From contig ATWQ01000001.1 in the NCBI GenBank assembly GCA_000421325.1, forward strand, positions 1 through 64,000: a DNA stretch of 64,000 nucleotides. The letters are read 5' to 3'. Each line of letters starts with the position of its first letter. Positions within the stretch are counted from its first letter, which is position 1. This stretch comes from an alpha proteobacterium SCGC AAA536-K22. GTDB lineage: Bacteria; Pseudomonadota; Alphaproteobacteria; Puniceispirillales; Marisalimonadaceae. Under the pieces are notes generated by a model. That model made no database searches. It saw only the letters and a list, made by a program, of their open reading frames with translations, and had not been told where the DNA came from. Shown here piece after piece: positions 32,690 to 42,820 of this stretch. The position numbers and the translations under genes were made by a program.

Positions 32690-35248
32690 TTAATGATAAT
32701 TTTTATTCACAGACTTTAGAACTCGTTCAAAATCTTTTCTAAATAAATCAATATTAAACAGTGGTTTAAGCTTTAAATTTTTATTGAGCTTATTTTTTAT
32801 TTTTAAATAAAAGTCTGTATTTTTTCCAAGTTTTATGGCCATTTTTTCATATTGTGATTGACTAGAAGTTATCATTTCATTTAACTCGGCAGCATTTAAA
32901 ATACTTGCAGCCATTCTGCTTGAAAAAGTTTTTCCCATACAAGTCAAAAGTGGTAATCCACTCCATAATGCATCACTTGCAGTTGTTCCAGCATTATAAG
33001 GTGTTGTATCTAAAAAAAGATCAGCTAACCTTAATCTAGCAAGATATTCACTTCTTTCCACTTTTTCTAAAAAAAATAAACGATTAACATCTACATTTAA
33101 ATTTTGAGCTTCTTTTTTCAAATTTTCTTTAGCCCATATATTTTCAACGTAAATTAATAAAACACTACTATTAACAGCTTTCAAAATTCTCATCCAGCTA
33201 TGAAAAATTTTAGGACTGATTTTGTAGTTATTATTAAAGGAGCAGTATACAAAACTTTTTTTTGGTATATTATATTTTTCTCTTGAAACTTTAATATTTG
33301 ATATTTGTTTTTGAGTATCATTTACTTGATAATGATTAAGGTATAAAATTTTCTCTGAGTAAAATGGCTTTAAATCTTTTGGAATTATAGTTTTGTCTGC
33401 AAGAATGTAATCATAGTAATTTGCTCCTATAGTACCTAAATATCCTATGTAACTCATTTGAATATTAGCAACTCTGTGAGAAAAAATTCCTATTCTACCT
33501 CCCTTAGTATGTCCAGTTAAATCAATTGCAATGTCAATTTTTAATTTTCTACACAGTGTTGCAACCTCTTTGTCAGTTTTGTTTTTAACATTTATAAAGC
33601 TGTCGAAAGATTTAGAGACTCTGTCATAAATATTTCCATATCTATTGGGACCATAATAAACACCAATAATTTCAAATTCATCTCTATTATGTTTTTCGAT
33701 TAATTCAGCAATAAGATAGGATACTGGATGTTCACCAAAATCATAAGAAAAATAACCTAAAACAATCTTATTTGTTTTTGGCTTTGTCTTGATTTTGTTT
33801 GTTACTATTTGTTCGGGATAGTATTTATTAACGAATCTTTCGCTTATTAATTTTTGTTCTGCTGGATCAGTTAATATATTTAAAGAAGTAAAAGGAAAAT
33901 GTGTATTAGATTTATTTATTAAATAACTTTTATATTTCTTACAATCTTCAGTATAATTCTTCCAATCACATATTGTTAATTTAGTGTATATCAAAGTTCC
34001 GAATAGTAACTCAAAATTTGGTTCTAAATTAAGTGCTGTATTATATGCAACAATTGCCTCGTCATATTTTTTGTATGAACTTAAAACATCACCCTTGTTA
34101 CTATAAGCTTTTGTATAAGATTGATTAATTTCAATTGCTTTATTATAATTGTCCAGAGCTTCCTTTCTTTTACCAATTTGTAAATAAGTATTTCCAAGAT
34201 TAAGTAATGCTTCAGTAGAAGTTGGATTTATCGAGAGTGATGTTTTAAGATGTTCAAGTGCTTTCTGACCCATTCTCAAATTATAATATGCGAGGCCAAG
34301 ACTTGCATGAGCATCTGAAAACTTTGTATTAATAGATATAGCATCTTTATAAAAACTTATTGCCTTTTCAGTTTCTTTTAAACTGAGATAAGCATTACCT
34401 TTTCCATTTAAACATAAAGAATTTTGAGAATTAATTGAAAGACATTTGTTATAATTTGTTATGGCCGAATGGGGCTCATTCATTTTTAACAAGATAATAC
34501 CTTTTAAAACATAAGCATCTTCAAATTTATCATTTATATTAATCGCAATTTGACATTTTTTTAAAGCTAGTTCGTATTCACTTTTATACAAAAATAAATT
34601 GCTTAAACTAATATATGCTTCCATGTATTTGGGATTGATTTCTATTGCTTTATTATAATGTTCAAGTGCTAACTTCAAATTATTAATATTGAATAAACTA
34701 TTACCTTTATTGTTATATGCTTCAAAGTAATTTTGTTTATACTTAATTGCATTATCAAATGAATTTATTGATTTTTCAAATCGAGACTTTTTGGCATGAA
34801 TTATACCTTGAATATTATATGCTTCAGCATAACTTGGATTCAATTGAATAGCTTTATTACAATAAAACAAGGCTTTTTCTATTTTTTCTAAACTTGTATA
34901 TGCAATTGCAAGATTAAAAAAAGCTTCTGTATAATTAGGATTTATAGAAATTACTTTTTCAAAATCTTTAACAGCAGAATAATTATTATTAATATTTCGA
35001 AAAGCAATGCCGCGATTATTATAAGCTAAATACATTTTCGGTTCTAGGTTTATGACCTTATTTAATAATTTTATTGCAATCAAAGATTTTTGATTTTGGA
35101 TTGCTAAAATTGCAAGATGGTGCAATGAGTTCACTTCGTTGGGATTTTTATGAAGGATATTGTTATACAATAGTTCAGCTTTTTTAAAATCTCCTTTCTC
35201 ATGGAATTTTAGAGCAATAAAAAATTTTTCACGAATATTGTTTGTCAT
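32690..35248 (-). CDS. TPR protein with OGT-like (GT41) glycosyltransferase domain
   Basis: The 852-aa protein has about twelve TPR units (residues 1-430; recurring pattern NKAIEINPKYMEAY) and a C-terminal GT41 domain (about 490-850). The latter has LGYFSYDFGEHPVSYL, IDIAIDLTGHTKGGR, FCSFNNNYKISP and LFLDTTPYNAGTTASDALW, conserved in O-GlcNAc transferases and SPINDLY. It should transfer a sugar to Ser/Thr of target proteins in the cytoplasm, for example flagellin, pili or S-layer, but no target gene is nearby. It is convergent with the glucosylglycerate operon and lies 98 bp downstream of ureG's 3' side as the next upstream minus-strand transcript start. Confidence 0.87.
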   Translation of the reverse strand: MTNNIREKFFIALKFHEKGDFKKAELLYNNILHKNPNEVNSLHHLAILAIQNQKSLIAIKLLNKVINLEPKMYLAYNNRGIAFRNINNNYSAVKDFEKVISINPNYTEAFFNLAIAYTSLEKIEKALFYCNKAIQLNPSYAEAYNIQGIIHAKKSRFEKSINSFDNAIKYKQNYFEAYNNKGNSLFNINNLKLALEHYNKAIEINPKYMEAYISLSNLFLYKSEYELALKKCQIAININDKFEDAYVLKGIILLKMNEPHSAITNYNKCLSINSQNSLCLNGKGNAYLSLKETEKAISFYKDAISINTKFSDAHASLGLAYYNLRMGQKALEHLKTSLSINPTSTEALLNLGNTYLQIGKRKEALDNYNKAIEINQSYTKAYSNKGDVLSSYKKYDEAIVAYNTALNLEPNFELLFGTLIYTKLTICDWKNYTEDCKKYKSYLINKSNTHFPFTSLNILTDPAEQKLISERFVNKYYPEQIVTNKIKTKPKTNKIVLGYFSYDFGEHPVSYLIAELIEKHNRDEFEIIGVYYGPNRYGNIYDRVSKSFDSFINVKNKTDKEVATLCRKLKIDIAIDLTGHTKGGRIGIFSHRVANIQMSYIGYLGTIGANYYDYILADKTIIPKDLKPFYSEKILYLNHYQVNDTQKQISNIKVSREKYNIPKKSFVYCSFNNNYKISPKIFHSWMRILKAVNSSVLLIYVENIWAKENLKKEAQNLNVDVNRLFFLEKVERSEYLARLRLADLFLDTTPYNAGTTASDALWSGLPLLTCMGKTFSSRMAASILNAAELNEMITSSQSQYEKMAIKLGKNTDFYLKIKNKLNKNLKLKPLFNIDLFRKDFERVLKSVNKNYH

Positions 35249-35346
35249 TTGATCATCTCAAAATTTAATTTTAATTCATTAAATTATATTTATCAAAATG
35301 ATATTTAAATTTTTGAGATTATTTAGAATGTTCTGATCATTTAAAT

Positions 35347-35967
35347 TTAATTTATTGATAATCCACCTTGTTGGACGAGAAAGGATGTAATTTCTTCAAT
35401 TCCTTGATTATTTTTCATCTGACCAAAAATATAAGGTAATTTATTCCTCGCAATTTCAACATCATTTTCCATTAAATCTAAGTTAACTTCAACATGTGGA
35501 GCTAAATCTGTTTTATTTATTAAAAGTAGATCTGATCTCGTTATTGCTGGACCGCCTTTCCTTGGAATGTCACCTCCCATAGCGACATCAATAACATAAA
35601 TTGATAAATCAACTAGCTCTGGACTAAATGTTGCAGCTAAATTATCGCCCCCAGACTCAATTAAAATTAAATCTAAATCAGGAAACTTCTCTTTTAACTC
35701 GTCAACTGCGAGTAAATTAATAGATGCATCTTCTCTAATAGCGGTATGAGGACAACCTCCGGTTTCTACACCCTTAATTCTATCTAAAGGTAAAGCCTGT
35801 ACTTTCATGAGATATTCAGCATCTTCTATAGTGTATATGTCGTTAGAAATTACTGCCATTGAGATTCGCTTTGACAGTTTTTTGCAAAGAGCTTCAGTTA
35901 AACTAGTTTTACCTGCTCCTACAGGGCCTCCAATACCAACTTTAAGTGGTCCAAATTTATTAATCAT
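35347..35967 (-). CDS. ureG: Urease accessory GTPase UreG
   Basis: The 206-aa protein has the P-loop [11 protein letters not shown] at residues 13-23, [14 protein letters not shown], the metal-binding [11 protein letters not shown] (Cys-Pro-His) and [13 protein letters not shown], ending in [11 protein letters not shown] (NKxD). UreG uses GTP to drive nickel delivery into urease with UreE and UreF. It is the last gene of the operon. Its ATG overlaps the ureF stop by 4 bp. Confidence 0.96.
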   Translation of the reverse strand: MINKFGPLKVGIGGPVGAGKTSLTEALCKKLSKRISMAVISNDIYTIEDAEYLMKVQALPLDRIKGVETGGCPHTAIREDASINLLAVDELKEKFPDLDLILIESGGDNLAATFSPELVDLSIYVIDVAMGGDIPRKGGPAITRSDLLLINKTDLAPHVEVNLDLMENDVEIARNKLPYIFGQMKNNQGIEEITSFLVQQGGLSIN

Positions 35968-36620
35968 GTTTGATAAATCCTATTTTTTAAAGTTTCATGA
36001 TACATGCTTGTTAGATCAGATATAAATGCAGAGGTTCCTAAATCATCAATTTCATAATCTTTGTAATTCAAAGCTAATTTTTTAATAGTAGGTAATAGCT
36101 TTATCAAAATTTTTTGACCGTCACTTTGCCCTAATGGAATATGTTTAATACCGACATTCACCAAATTTGAAACAAAGCTCTGCATGAATGATATTAAAAG
36201 TTGTTCTAGAGGTATTTTAAAAAAAGCTCCAGCTTTGCCGACAGCAACAGAATATGCTAAGTCATTTCCAATACTGAATGACCAATTTTCATTTATATTT
36301 TTACAGAAAGCATTTCCTAATTGCTTTGTTTCAATCCATCTTTCTTTTGAAGGGCATAAAGCAAAGGCAAGCTCATTTACATTTTTACCTTGGTATGAGT
36401 TAGATAATAAAATACAGTCGGTTTTACCAGATCCACAATTAATTAAATAAGTTATCCAATTTTCTAAACTTAGAATATCTTTAATATAATCCATATCTAT
36501 GGCAGCTTCTAATCCATGAGAAAAATTATAACTACCTATAGGAAAGTTAGGAGAAAACCATGAAAGCAATAATTGATGGTAATCAAATTTTGGCTCTATT
36601 TCTTTAATGCTTGTGTCCAT
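35964..36620 (-). CDS. ureF: Urease accessory protein UreF
   Basis: The 218-aa all-helical protein starts the conserved region with [21 protein letters not shown]. It contains [17 protein letters not shown] and [12 protein letters not shown], all typical of UreF, the scaffold that joins UreD and UreG on apo-urease. It overlaps ureE by 17 bp upstream and ureG by 4 bp downstream. Confidence 0.94.
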   Translation of the reverse strand: MDTSIKEIEPKFDYHQLLLSWFSPNFPIGSYNFSHGLEAAIDMDYIKDILSLENWITYLINCGSGKTDCILLSNSYQGKNVNELAFALCPSKERWIETKQLGNAFCKNINENWSFSIGNDLAYSVAVGKAGAFFKIPLEQLLISFMQSFVSNLVNVGIKHIPLGQSDGQKILIKLLPTIKKLALNYKDYEIDDLGTSAFISDLTSMYHETLKNRIYQT

Positions 36621-37044
36621 GTGTTCTTCCTAGGCCGTAAGCTCCACCCACTGGACAAAACTTTTCATTTATTTTTTTAATTTTACCGCCTAATTTTATT
36701 ATTAGTTCTTCAATTACTTTATCTTCTTGAATTAATAAACGATCCAGTTCAATTTGACACGGTATATGTCTATTGCCTATATGCCAAACTATTTTCATTA
36801 AGTTTTCACTCACTATTTCTAATAGGGGTTCTTTTGCATATTTAATTAAAATTACAGAGCCATTTTCTAACAAAAACGAGCTATCTTCCTCTAATGAAAT
36901 AGTCTCCGGTAGATTAACTAAAAACTCAACTTTATTATCTGAAACAAGTTTTTTTCGTCTTATAAACCTATCGTGATAAGTTAATGTTATTGTATCTTTT
37001 ATTTTTTCATTTGAAGCATCAGTTATTACTTTTTCTACTATCAT
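36604..37044 (-). CDS. ureE: Urease accessory nickel chaperone UreE
   Basis: The ORF track starts upstream inside ureC; the real start is the ATG at 37044, which has taggtg 5-6 nt upstream, giving 146 aa. The protein has LTYHDRFIRRKKLVSDN, VWHIGNRHIPCQIE (the nickel-binding His region) and [14 protein letters not shown]. The C-terminal His tail is short (three His). UreE supplies nickel to UreG. It overlaps ureF. Confidence 0.94.
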   Translation of the reverse strand: MIVEKVITDASNEKIKDTITLTYHDRFIRRKKLVSDNKVEFLVNLPETISLEEDSSFLLENGSVILIKYAKEPLLEIVSENLMKIVWHIGNRHIPCQIELDRLLIQEDKVIEELIIKLGGKIKKINEKFCPVGGAYGLGRTHGHKH

Positions 37045-37052
37045 AAATACAC

Positions 37053-38762
37053 CTAAAATAAAAAATATCTTTGAGCTAGCGGAAGCTCGGTTGCTGGCTC
37101 GCAAGTAAGTATATTACCATCTGCTGTAACTTCATATGTTTCTGGATCTACTGATATATCAGGACAGCAATTGTTAAATACCATATCTTTTTTTGAAATA
37201 TCTCTTGTTTTTTCAACAGCAATTGTCTTTTTAGCTAAGTTTAAACTATCTAAACTTCCAGTTTTAATCGAATCTTTACTTACAAAAGTTATTGATGAAG
37301 CTTCAAGCGATCTTCCAAAAGATGAGAACATAGGCCTAGTATAAACTGGTTGGGGAGTAGGAATAGACGCATTTGGATCACCCATTTGTGCGCAAGCGAT
37401 ACTGCCACCTATCATTACTATTTCAGGTTTAACACCAAAAAAAGCAGGATCCCATAAAACTATATCTGCTCTTTTTCCTTCATTTATTGATCCGATATGT
37501 TGAGAAATTCCGTGTGTAATTGCAGGGTTGATAGTATATTTGGCTATATATCTTTTCACTCTTACATTATCGTTATCACCATTTTCTTCTTTAAGTCGAC
37601 CTCTTTGTATTTTCATTTTATGAGCTGTCTGCCAAGTTCTTATTATAACCTCTCCAACTCTTCCCATAGCTTGACTGTCAGATGCAATTATTGAAAAGGC
37701 ACCCATATCGTGGAGTATATCCTCAGCGGCTATTGTTTCCTTTCTTATTCTACTTTCTGCAAAAGCAACGTCTTCAGGTATTGATTTATCTAAGTGATGA
37801 CAAACCATAAGCATATCAAGATGTTCCTCTAGCGTATTAATTGTATAAGGTCTTGTTGGGTTTGTTGACGATGGAATAACATTTTCATTTCCACACACTT
37901 TTATAATGTCCGGTGCATGTCCTCCACCAGCACCTTCAGTATGAAAAGCATGAATAGTTCTATTTTTAATTGCGTCAATAGTATTTTCTACAAATCCACT
38001 TTCATTCAATGTGTCGGTATGTATCATAACTTGCACATCCATGTTATCTGCAACATTCAAACAGTTATCAATAGCACCTGGTGTAGTACCCCAGTCTTCG
38101 TGAAGTTTTAAAGCACATGCGCCAGCATTAACTTGTTCAATTAACCCTTCAGGTTTTGAAGAATTTCCCTTTCCTGCAAATGCTAAATTCATAGAAAAAG
38201 CATCTGCAGATTGGATCATTCTACTTATATGCCAAGAGCCAGGTGTGCAGGTGGTAGCTAAAGTTCCGTGAGCTGGACCAGTGCCGCCACCAAGCATTGT
38301 TGTTAAACCAGAGTGAAGAGCATCTTCAATTTGTTGGGGACATATGAAATGAATATGAGAGTCAAAACCTCCAGCTGTTACTATTTTACCCTCTCCGGCA
38401 ATTATTTCTGTTCCTGGGCCTATTATTATATCAATTTGAGGTTGAGTATCAGGGTTTCCTGATTTTCCAATTTTATTTATTAAACCATCTTTTATTCCAA
38501 TGTCTGCTTTATAAATTCCATTTATGTCAACAATCAACGCATTAGTAATTACAGTGTCAACAGCACCGTCTTTTCGGGTAACCTGAGATTGCCCCATGCC
38601 GTCTCTTATAACTTTCCCGCCTCCAAATTTTACTTCCTCACCATAGACTGTAAAATCATTTTCCACTTCTATGAATAAATCTGTATCTGCCAATCTAATC
38701 TTGTCACCAGTTGTTGGGCCATACATCTCACTGTAAGAAGATCTTGAAATCTTTGAACTCAT
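37053..38762 (-). CDS. ureC: Urease subunit alpha
   Basis: The 569-aa catalytic subunit has the full set of marks: [14 protein letters not shown] (nickel His pair), [13 protein letters not shown] with the carbamylated lysine near residue 220, [32 protein letters not shown] with the mobile-flap histidine, and [20 protein letters not shown]. It hydrolyses urea to ammonia and carbamate. The length is standard for the three-subunit bacterial enzyme. Its start overlaps the ureB stop (TAATG). Confidence 0.98.
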   Translation of the reverse strand: MSSKISRSSYSEMYGPTTGDKIRLADTDLFIEVENDFTVYGEEVKFGGGKVIRDGMGQSQVTRKDGAVDTVITNALIVDINGIYKADIGIKDGLINKIGKSGNPDTQPQIDIIIGPGTEIIAGEGKIVTAGGFDSHIHFICPQQIEDALHSGLTTMLGGGTGPAHGTLATTCTPGSWHISRMIQSADAFSMNLAFAGKGNSSKPEGLIEQVNAGACALKLHEDWGTTPGAIDNCLNVADNMDVQVMIHTDTLNESGFVENTIDAIKNRTIHAFHTEGAGGGHAPDIIKVCGNENVIPSSTNPTRPYTINTLEEHLDMLMVCHHLDKSIPEDVAFAESRIRKETIAAEDILHDMGAFSIIASDSQAMGRVGEVIIRTWQTAHKMKIQRGRLKEENGDNDNVRVKRYIAKYTINPAITHGISQHIGSINEGKRADIVLWDPAFFGVKPEIVMIGGSIACAQMGDPNASIPTPQPVYTRPMFSSFGRSLEASSITFVSKDSIKTGSLDSLNLAKKTIAVEKTRDISKKDMVFNNCCPDISVDPETYEVTADGNILTCEPATELPLAQRYFLF

Positions 38763-39067
38763 TATAGTGCTCCCATAACTTCTTGATTAAATCCAAAAAT
38801 ATTTCTTTTCCCTTTTATTTCTATTAATTCCACGTCCCTAGTTTGACCTGGTTCAAAACGAACAGCTGTACCTGCTGCAATATTTAACCGCATACCTTTT
38901 GTTTGTTCTCTTTCAAATGAGAGAAATTTGTTACTTTCAAAAAAATGATAATGACTACCTACTTGAATTGGTCTGTCTCCAGTATTAGAAACTTTGAGAT
39001 ATTTTACTTCCGAGTTTTTATTTAAGTTTATATCTTCATCAAGTGTAATTACTTCACCAGGTTTCAT
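38762..39067 (-). CDS. ureB: Urease subunit beta
   Basis: I start at ATG 39067 (101 aa), preceded by aaggagaatac, instead of the track's upstream ATG. The protein begins [13 protein letters not shown] and has [16 protein letters not shown] and [15 protein letters not shown], as expected for UreB. It is separate from UreA, as in most proteobacteria. Confidence 0.97.
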   Translation of the reverse strand: MKPGEVITLDEDINLNKNSEVKYLKVSNTGDRPIQVGSHYHFFESNKFLSFEREQTKGMRLNIAAGTAVRFEPGQTRDVELIEIKGKRNIFGFNQEVMGAL

Positions 39068-39078
39068 TGTATTCTCCT

Positions 39079-39381
39079 TCATCTAATAGGGTGGTGAACT
39101 GTTACTAGTTTTGTTCCGTCAGGAAAGGTGGCTTCAACTTGAACATCACTAATCATATCTGGAATACCAGACATACAGTCATCTTTTTTAATTACGTGAG
39201 CACCTGCTTCCATAAGTTCAGCTACGCTTTTCCCGTCTCTGGCTCCTTCTATAACAAAATCAGTTATAAGTGCAATGGCTTCAGGATAATTAAGCTTAAC
39301 ACCTCTACTTTTTCTGTTTCGTGCAACTATAGCAGCTAAGCTCACTAAAAGTTTATCCTTCTCTCTGGGTGATAACTTCAT
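39079..39381 (-). CDS. ureA: Urease subunit gamma
   Basis: The 100-aa protein starts [17 protein letters not shown] and contains [19 protein letters not shown] and [18 protein letters not shown], diagnostic of UreA. It lies 9 bp after the ureD stop and 11 bp before ureB; the start has ggagaaaaaATG context. Confidence 0.97.
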   Translation of the reverse strand: MKLSPREKDKLLVSLAAIVARNRKSRGVKLNYPEAIALITDFVIEGARDGKSVAELMEAGAHVIKKDDCMSGIPDMISDVQVEATFPDGTKLVTVHHPIR

Positions 39382-39390
39382 TTTTTCTCC

Positions 39391-40200
39391 TCAACTATTC
39401 CATACTTTTGGTAAATTTTTATCTGATAAATATGATATTAATTTCTTTTTTATTAATTTCAATTCATAGGCATCTTTGGAAACTATTCTGATAAGCATTT
39501 TATCATTCCATTTTGAATGGGAGGATAAAATAATTTCTGAATTTTTGAGTGTCTTAGTTAATAAATCTTCTTTAGATAAGAAATGTTTTCCAGATATAAA
39601 AATATTACAAATAGCTACACCATTATCAGTGCAGGCTATGCTTGATAGTTTATCCTTTATATTACCAGTTAAACTTAATGCTTCAGCATGAATTAATTTT
39701 TTATTTAAGTAAATTTTCCAATTATCTTTAAAGAACCCTTTTTCTAAAATTTCACCCATCGCAGTTCTTCCAAATATAGTTGATTCAGCTAACAGAAAAT
39801 TTGAATTTGATTTTAAATTAACTTCAATTTTTCTGTTCAGATTACAATTATTAAATAATATAAGTTCTTGAGGTATCCAAAAAAGGTCGCTTGTATCATC
39901 CACTAATAATGTAACTTTAATTTCAGCATTTTCATTTATTCCTTTGTAAACTCTCTCTGCCGTTTGTGTTGTTACAAAAATTTTCGATTTATTAATTATA
40001 TCAATGTTATAAAAAAAATTATCACCACTAGTTAATCCACCAGCAGTATTTACTAAAACTAATTCTTTAATTTTTTGGGAAGACTTTGGGTAAAAAACTT
40101 TAGCAGAACCTGACTGGTAAAAACGATTGATTTCGTTATTATTAATTTTGACATTAATATTACCATTTGCCCTTTGAAATTTTTTTTGTACGTTTAACAT
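39391..40200 (-). CDS. ureD: Urease accessory protein UreD (UreH)
   Basis: The 269-aa protein has VNTAGGLTSGDNFFYNI, FVTTQTAERVYKG and ESTIFGRTAMGE, the conserved UreD blocks. It is the scaffold that binds apo-urease first and forms a nickel tunnel with UreF and UreG. Its ATG directly follows the urtE stop codon (TAAATG), which ties the transporter and enzyme halves of the operon into one transcript. Confidence 0.94.
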   Translation of the reverse strand: MLNVQKKFQRANGNINVKINNNEINRFYQSGSAKVFYPKSSQKIKELVLVNTAGGLTSGDNFFYNIDIINKSKIFVTTQTAERVYKGINENAEIKVTLLVDDTSDLFWIPQELILFNNCNLNRKIEVNLKSNSNFLLAESTIFGRTAMGEILEKGFFKDNWKIYLNKKLIHAEALSLTGNIKDKLSSIACTDNGVAICNIFISGKHFLSKEDLLTKTLKNSEIILSSHSKWNDKMLIRIVSKDAYELKLIKKKLISYLSDKNLPKVWNS

Positions 40201-40896
40201 TTATATGCTTACAGCTTTCCTTAATTTTCTTTTATCTATAATGCCTTTTTTTCCTTCGTATACGATTTCACCACGAGTAATTGCAAATATATGATCAGCT
40301 CTTGCAAATGCAAAATCAAAATATTGTTCAACCAAAATTATAGCCATATTCTTTTGAGACTTCAAATAATCGATAACCTCTCCGATCAAAGTAATTATAT
40401 TAGGTTGAATTCCTTCTGTAGGTTCATCTAAAAGCAAGAGCTTAGGTTGCATTATTAATGCTCGCGCAATAGCTAGTTGTTGTTGTTGTCCACCAGATAA
40501 ATCTCCTCCTTTTCTAGATAACATTTTTTGTAAGACAGGAAATAATTCATAAATTAACTTAGGTATGTATCTTTCATCTTTTTTTAAAAGTACAAAACCA
40601 GACATAAGATTTTCCTCGACTGTAAGTAATGGAAAAATAAAACGACCCTGAGGAACATATCCTACACCTCGCGAAGCTAGTTCATGAGCTTTATAATTAG
40701 TAACGTCTTTTTCATTTAAAATATAATTTCCTGAGCTACTTGGATGATTCCCAGACAAAACCTTTAGCAATGATGTTTTGCCAACACCATTTGAACCCAT
40801 TAGGCAAGTAATTTCTCCAATCATAGCTTCTATAGAAATATTGTATAAGATTTGAGAAGAGCCGTAATGAAGACATATCTCATTAGTTTTTAGCAT
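40201..40896 (-). CDS. urtE: Urea ABC transporter ATP-binding protein UrtE
   Basis: The 231-aa ABC ATPase has Walker A GSNGVGKTSLL, Q-loop GYVPQGRFIFPLLTV, signature LSGGQQQQLAIARAL and Walker B LLLLDEPTEGIQP. It is the LivF-like member of the urea system; the EGIQPNII motif after Walker B and the gene order identify it as UrtE. It follows urtD by 2 bp. Confidence 0.95.
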   Translation of the reverse strand: MLKTNEICLHYGSSQILYNISIEAMIGEITCLMGSNGVGKTSLLKVLSGNHPSSSGNYILNEKDVTNYKAHELASRGVGYVPQGRFIFPLLTVEENLMSGFVLLKKDERYIPKLIYELFPVLQKMLSRKGGDLSGGQQQQLAIARALIMQPKLLLLDEPTEGIQPNIITLIGEVIDYLKSQKNMAIILVEQYFDFAFARADHIFAITRGEIVYEGKKGIIDKRKLRKAVSI

Positions 40897-40898
40897 TC

Positions 40899-41639
40899 TT
40901 ATCTTCCTAAATAAACATCAATAACTTTATCGTTTTGGGACACATAATCTAGTGAACCTTCTGCAATAACACCTCCGTCATGTAAAACAGTTACCCTGCA
41001 TTCCAATGATTTAACAAATTCCATATCGTGCTCAACAACTATAACAGATTGATTTCGAGATAATCGTTTTAAAAGTTCTACCGTTTTTTTCCTTTCGGGA
41101 GCAGTCATACCAGCGGCAGGCTCGTCAATTAGAAGTAAGTCTGGTTTTTGTGCTAACAACATTCCAATTTCAAGCCATTGCTTTTGACCATGGCTGAGCT
41201 GACCTGCTAAAACACTTAAGCTTTCTATTAAATTCACTTCATTAGCAATAATGTTTATTTCTTTTTCATCAGCTATTGATAATTTATAAAAAAGTGTTGA
41301 TAAGGGATTTCTAGACTTTTTTAGAGATAACAATAAATTTTCAAAAACAGTTTGTGTTTCGATTAGTGTAGGTTTTTGAAATTTTCTACTAATACCTGCT
41401 TCTACAATTTGTGATTCACTCATTCTGAGTAACGAAAGATTTTTTTCTCCCCATAAAACAGTACCTTCGTCAGGTTTTGTCTTTCCAGTAACAATATCCA
41501 TAAATGTAGTTTTACCAGCACCATTAGGACCTATAATTGCACGCAGTTCTCTATTTGATATTGAAAAACTAAGATTATTAATTGCCTTAAAACCATCAAA
41601 GGAGACACTAATCCCGTTTACTTCTAACAAAACACTCAT
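40899..41639 (-). CDS. urtD: Urea ABC transporter ATP-binding protein UrtD
   Basis: The 246-aa LivG-like ATPase has Walker A GPNGAGKTTFMDIVTGKTKPDEG, quoted here only as family signature, plus GISRKFQKPTLIE, LSHGQKQWLEIGMLLAQ and LLLIDEPAAGMTAPE. ISRKFQKPT and SHGQKQWLEIG are typical of UrtD. I favour the ATG at 41639; a TTG two codons upstream overlaps the urtC stop. Confidence 0.94.
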   Translation of the reverse strand: MSVLLEVNGISVSFDGFKAINNLSFSISNRELRAIIGPNGAGKTTFMDIVTGKTKPDEGTVLWGEKNLSLLRMSESQIVEAGISRKFQKPTLIETQTVFENLLLSLKKSRNPLSTLFYKLSIADEKEINIIANEVNLIESLSVLAGQLSHGQKQWLEIGMLLAQKPDLLLIDEPAAGMTAPERKKTVELLKRLSRNQSVIVVEHDMEFVKSLECRVTVLHDGGVIAEGSLDYVSQNDKVIDVYLGR

Positions 41640-41641
41640 AT

Positions 41642-42820
41642 TCAACTTCTTCTAAAAATTCGTTCAATTAAGCCCCCAATCCCTTTAGGGGCGTAAAGAG
41701 TTGTGATAACAAAGCTTAGTCCTAAAATTACTACCCACCAGTCAACCCATTTGAGTGTAAATATCCCAAAATTAATGTTAGGTATTTGTCCACCGGTGAA
41801 ATAGCTAGATGCTAAAGAAACAAAAGCTGCTCCAATAAGAGCACCGTATAAATAACCTCTTCCACCAATAGCGACCCATACTGCCAAATAAATGGAAGCA
41901 ATTGGTGCAAGTTCTGCAGGATTAATAATTCCTGCTTGGGGATAATAAAGCGCTCCGGCAACTCCAGAAATGATAGCGGTTATAACAAAAATGAATAATT
42001 TATAACTCTCAACTTTATATCCTAAAAACCTGATTCTAGTTTCGTTGTCCCTAATACCTGTTATTATGTTTCCGAGTTTACTATTTACAATTAAATTACA
42101 TATATAATAGGTAAATATTAATGTTAGTGAACTTAATATCAGAAACCACACTGATAATTCTGCTTGAGAAAATTCATCTAAATTTGGAATGTTTTGTAAA
42201 CCTGATAAACCATTATTCCCCCTTAGACCACTGTCATTTTGAAATAAATATAAGGAAAGAGCTAGTGTCATTGCTTGAGTTAAAATTGAAAGGTAGACCC
42301 CTGTCACCCTTGACCTAAAAGCTAACCAACCAAAAATATAAGCTAGAACACCAGGCACCAAGAGAATTAGTATGATATGAATTAAAAGTGAGTCAGCAAA
42401 ATACCAAATTAGAGGTATCTCTGCACCACCGACAACTCCAAAAATTTGGGTTCCTACAGCTTCATTAATCTCTGTTTCAGTTAAGGGAAGTATATTATTT
42501 TGAGTTGACTCTACAACAATATTTTTAGTTCTTTTAAACATAAGCCACATACCAATCATATAGCCACCAAGTCCAAAAAATGCAAAATGCCCTAAAGATA
42601 AAATCCCACAATATCCCCAAACTAAATCCATGGCTAAAGCAACAATGCATAAGCATAAAGTTTTTCCAAGCACTTTGGTAAAACTAGTTGAAACTAAATT
42701 AAGACCATATGATTCGCTAAGTAAAATTATAATTAGTGTGAATAAAATAACTATAGATGAAACCCAAAAAAAAGAGTTTGCTTTATTGATATAGTTTAAG
42801 AAGTCTTTTTTCATTATCAA
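41642..42820 (-). CDS. urtC: Urea ABC transporter permease UrtC
   Basis: The 392-aa LivM-like permease has about ten membrane segments. Family marks are LVWGYCGILSLGHFAFFGLGGYMIGMW (start of the core), YVYLSILTQAMTLAL-like region read here as GVYLSILTQAMTLALS, GNNGLSGLQNIP, and the C-terminal GGRGYLYGALIGAAFV and TLYAPKGI. It overlaps urtB by 4 bp. Confidence 0.94.
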   Translation of the reverse strand: MIMKKDFLNYINKANSFFWVSSIVILFTLIIILLSESYGLNLVSTSFTKVLGKTLCLCIVALAMDLVWGYCGILSLGHFAFFGLGGYMIGMWLMFKRTKNIVVESTQNNILPLTETEINEAVGTQIFGVVGGAEIPLIWYFADSLLIHIILILLVPGVLAYIFGWLAFRSRVTGVYLSILTQAMTLALSLYLFQNDSGLRGNNGLSGLQNIPNLDEFSQAELSVWFLILSSLTLIFTYYICNLIVNSKLGNIITGIRDNETRIRFLGYKVESYKLFIFVITAIISGVAGALYYPQAGIINPAELAPIASIYLAVWVAIGGRGYLYGALIGAAFVSLASSYFTGGQIPNINFGIFTLKWVDWWVVILGLSFVITTLYAPKGIGGLIERIFRRS

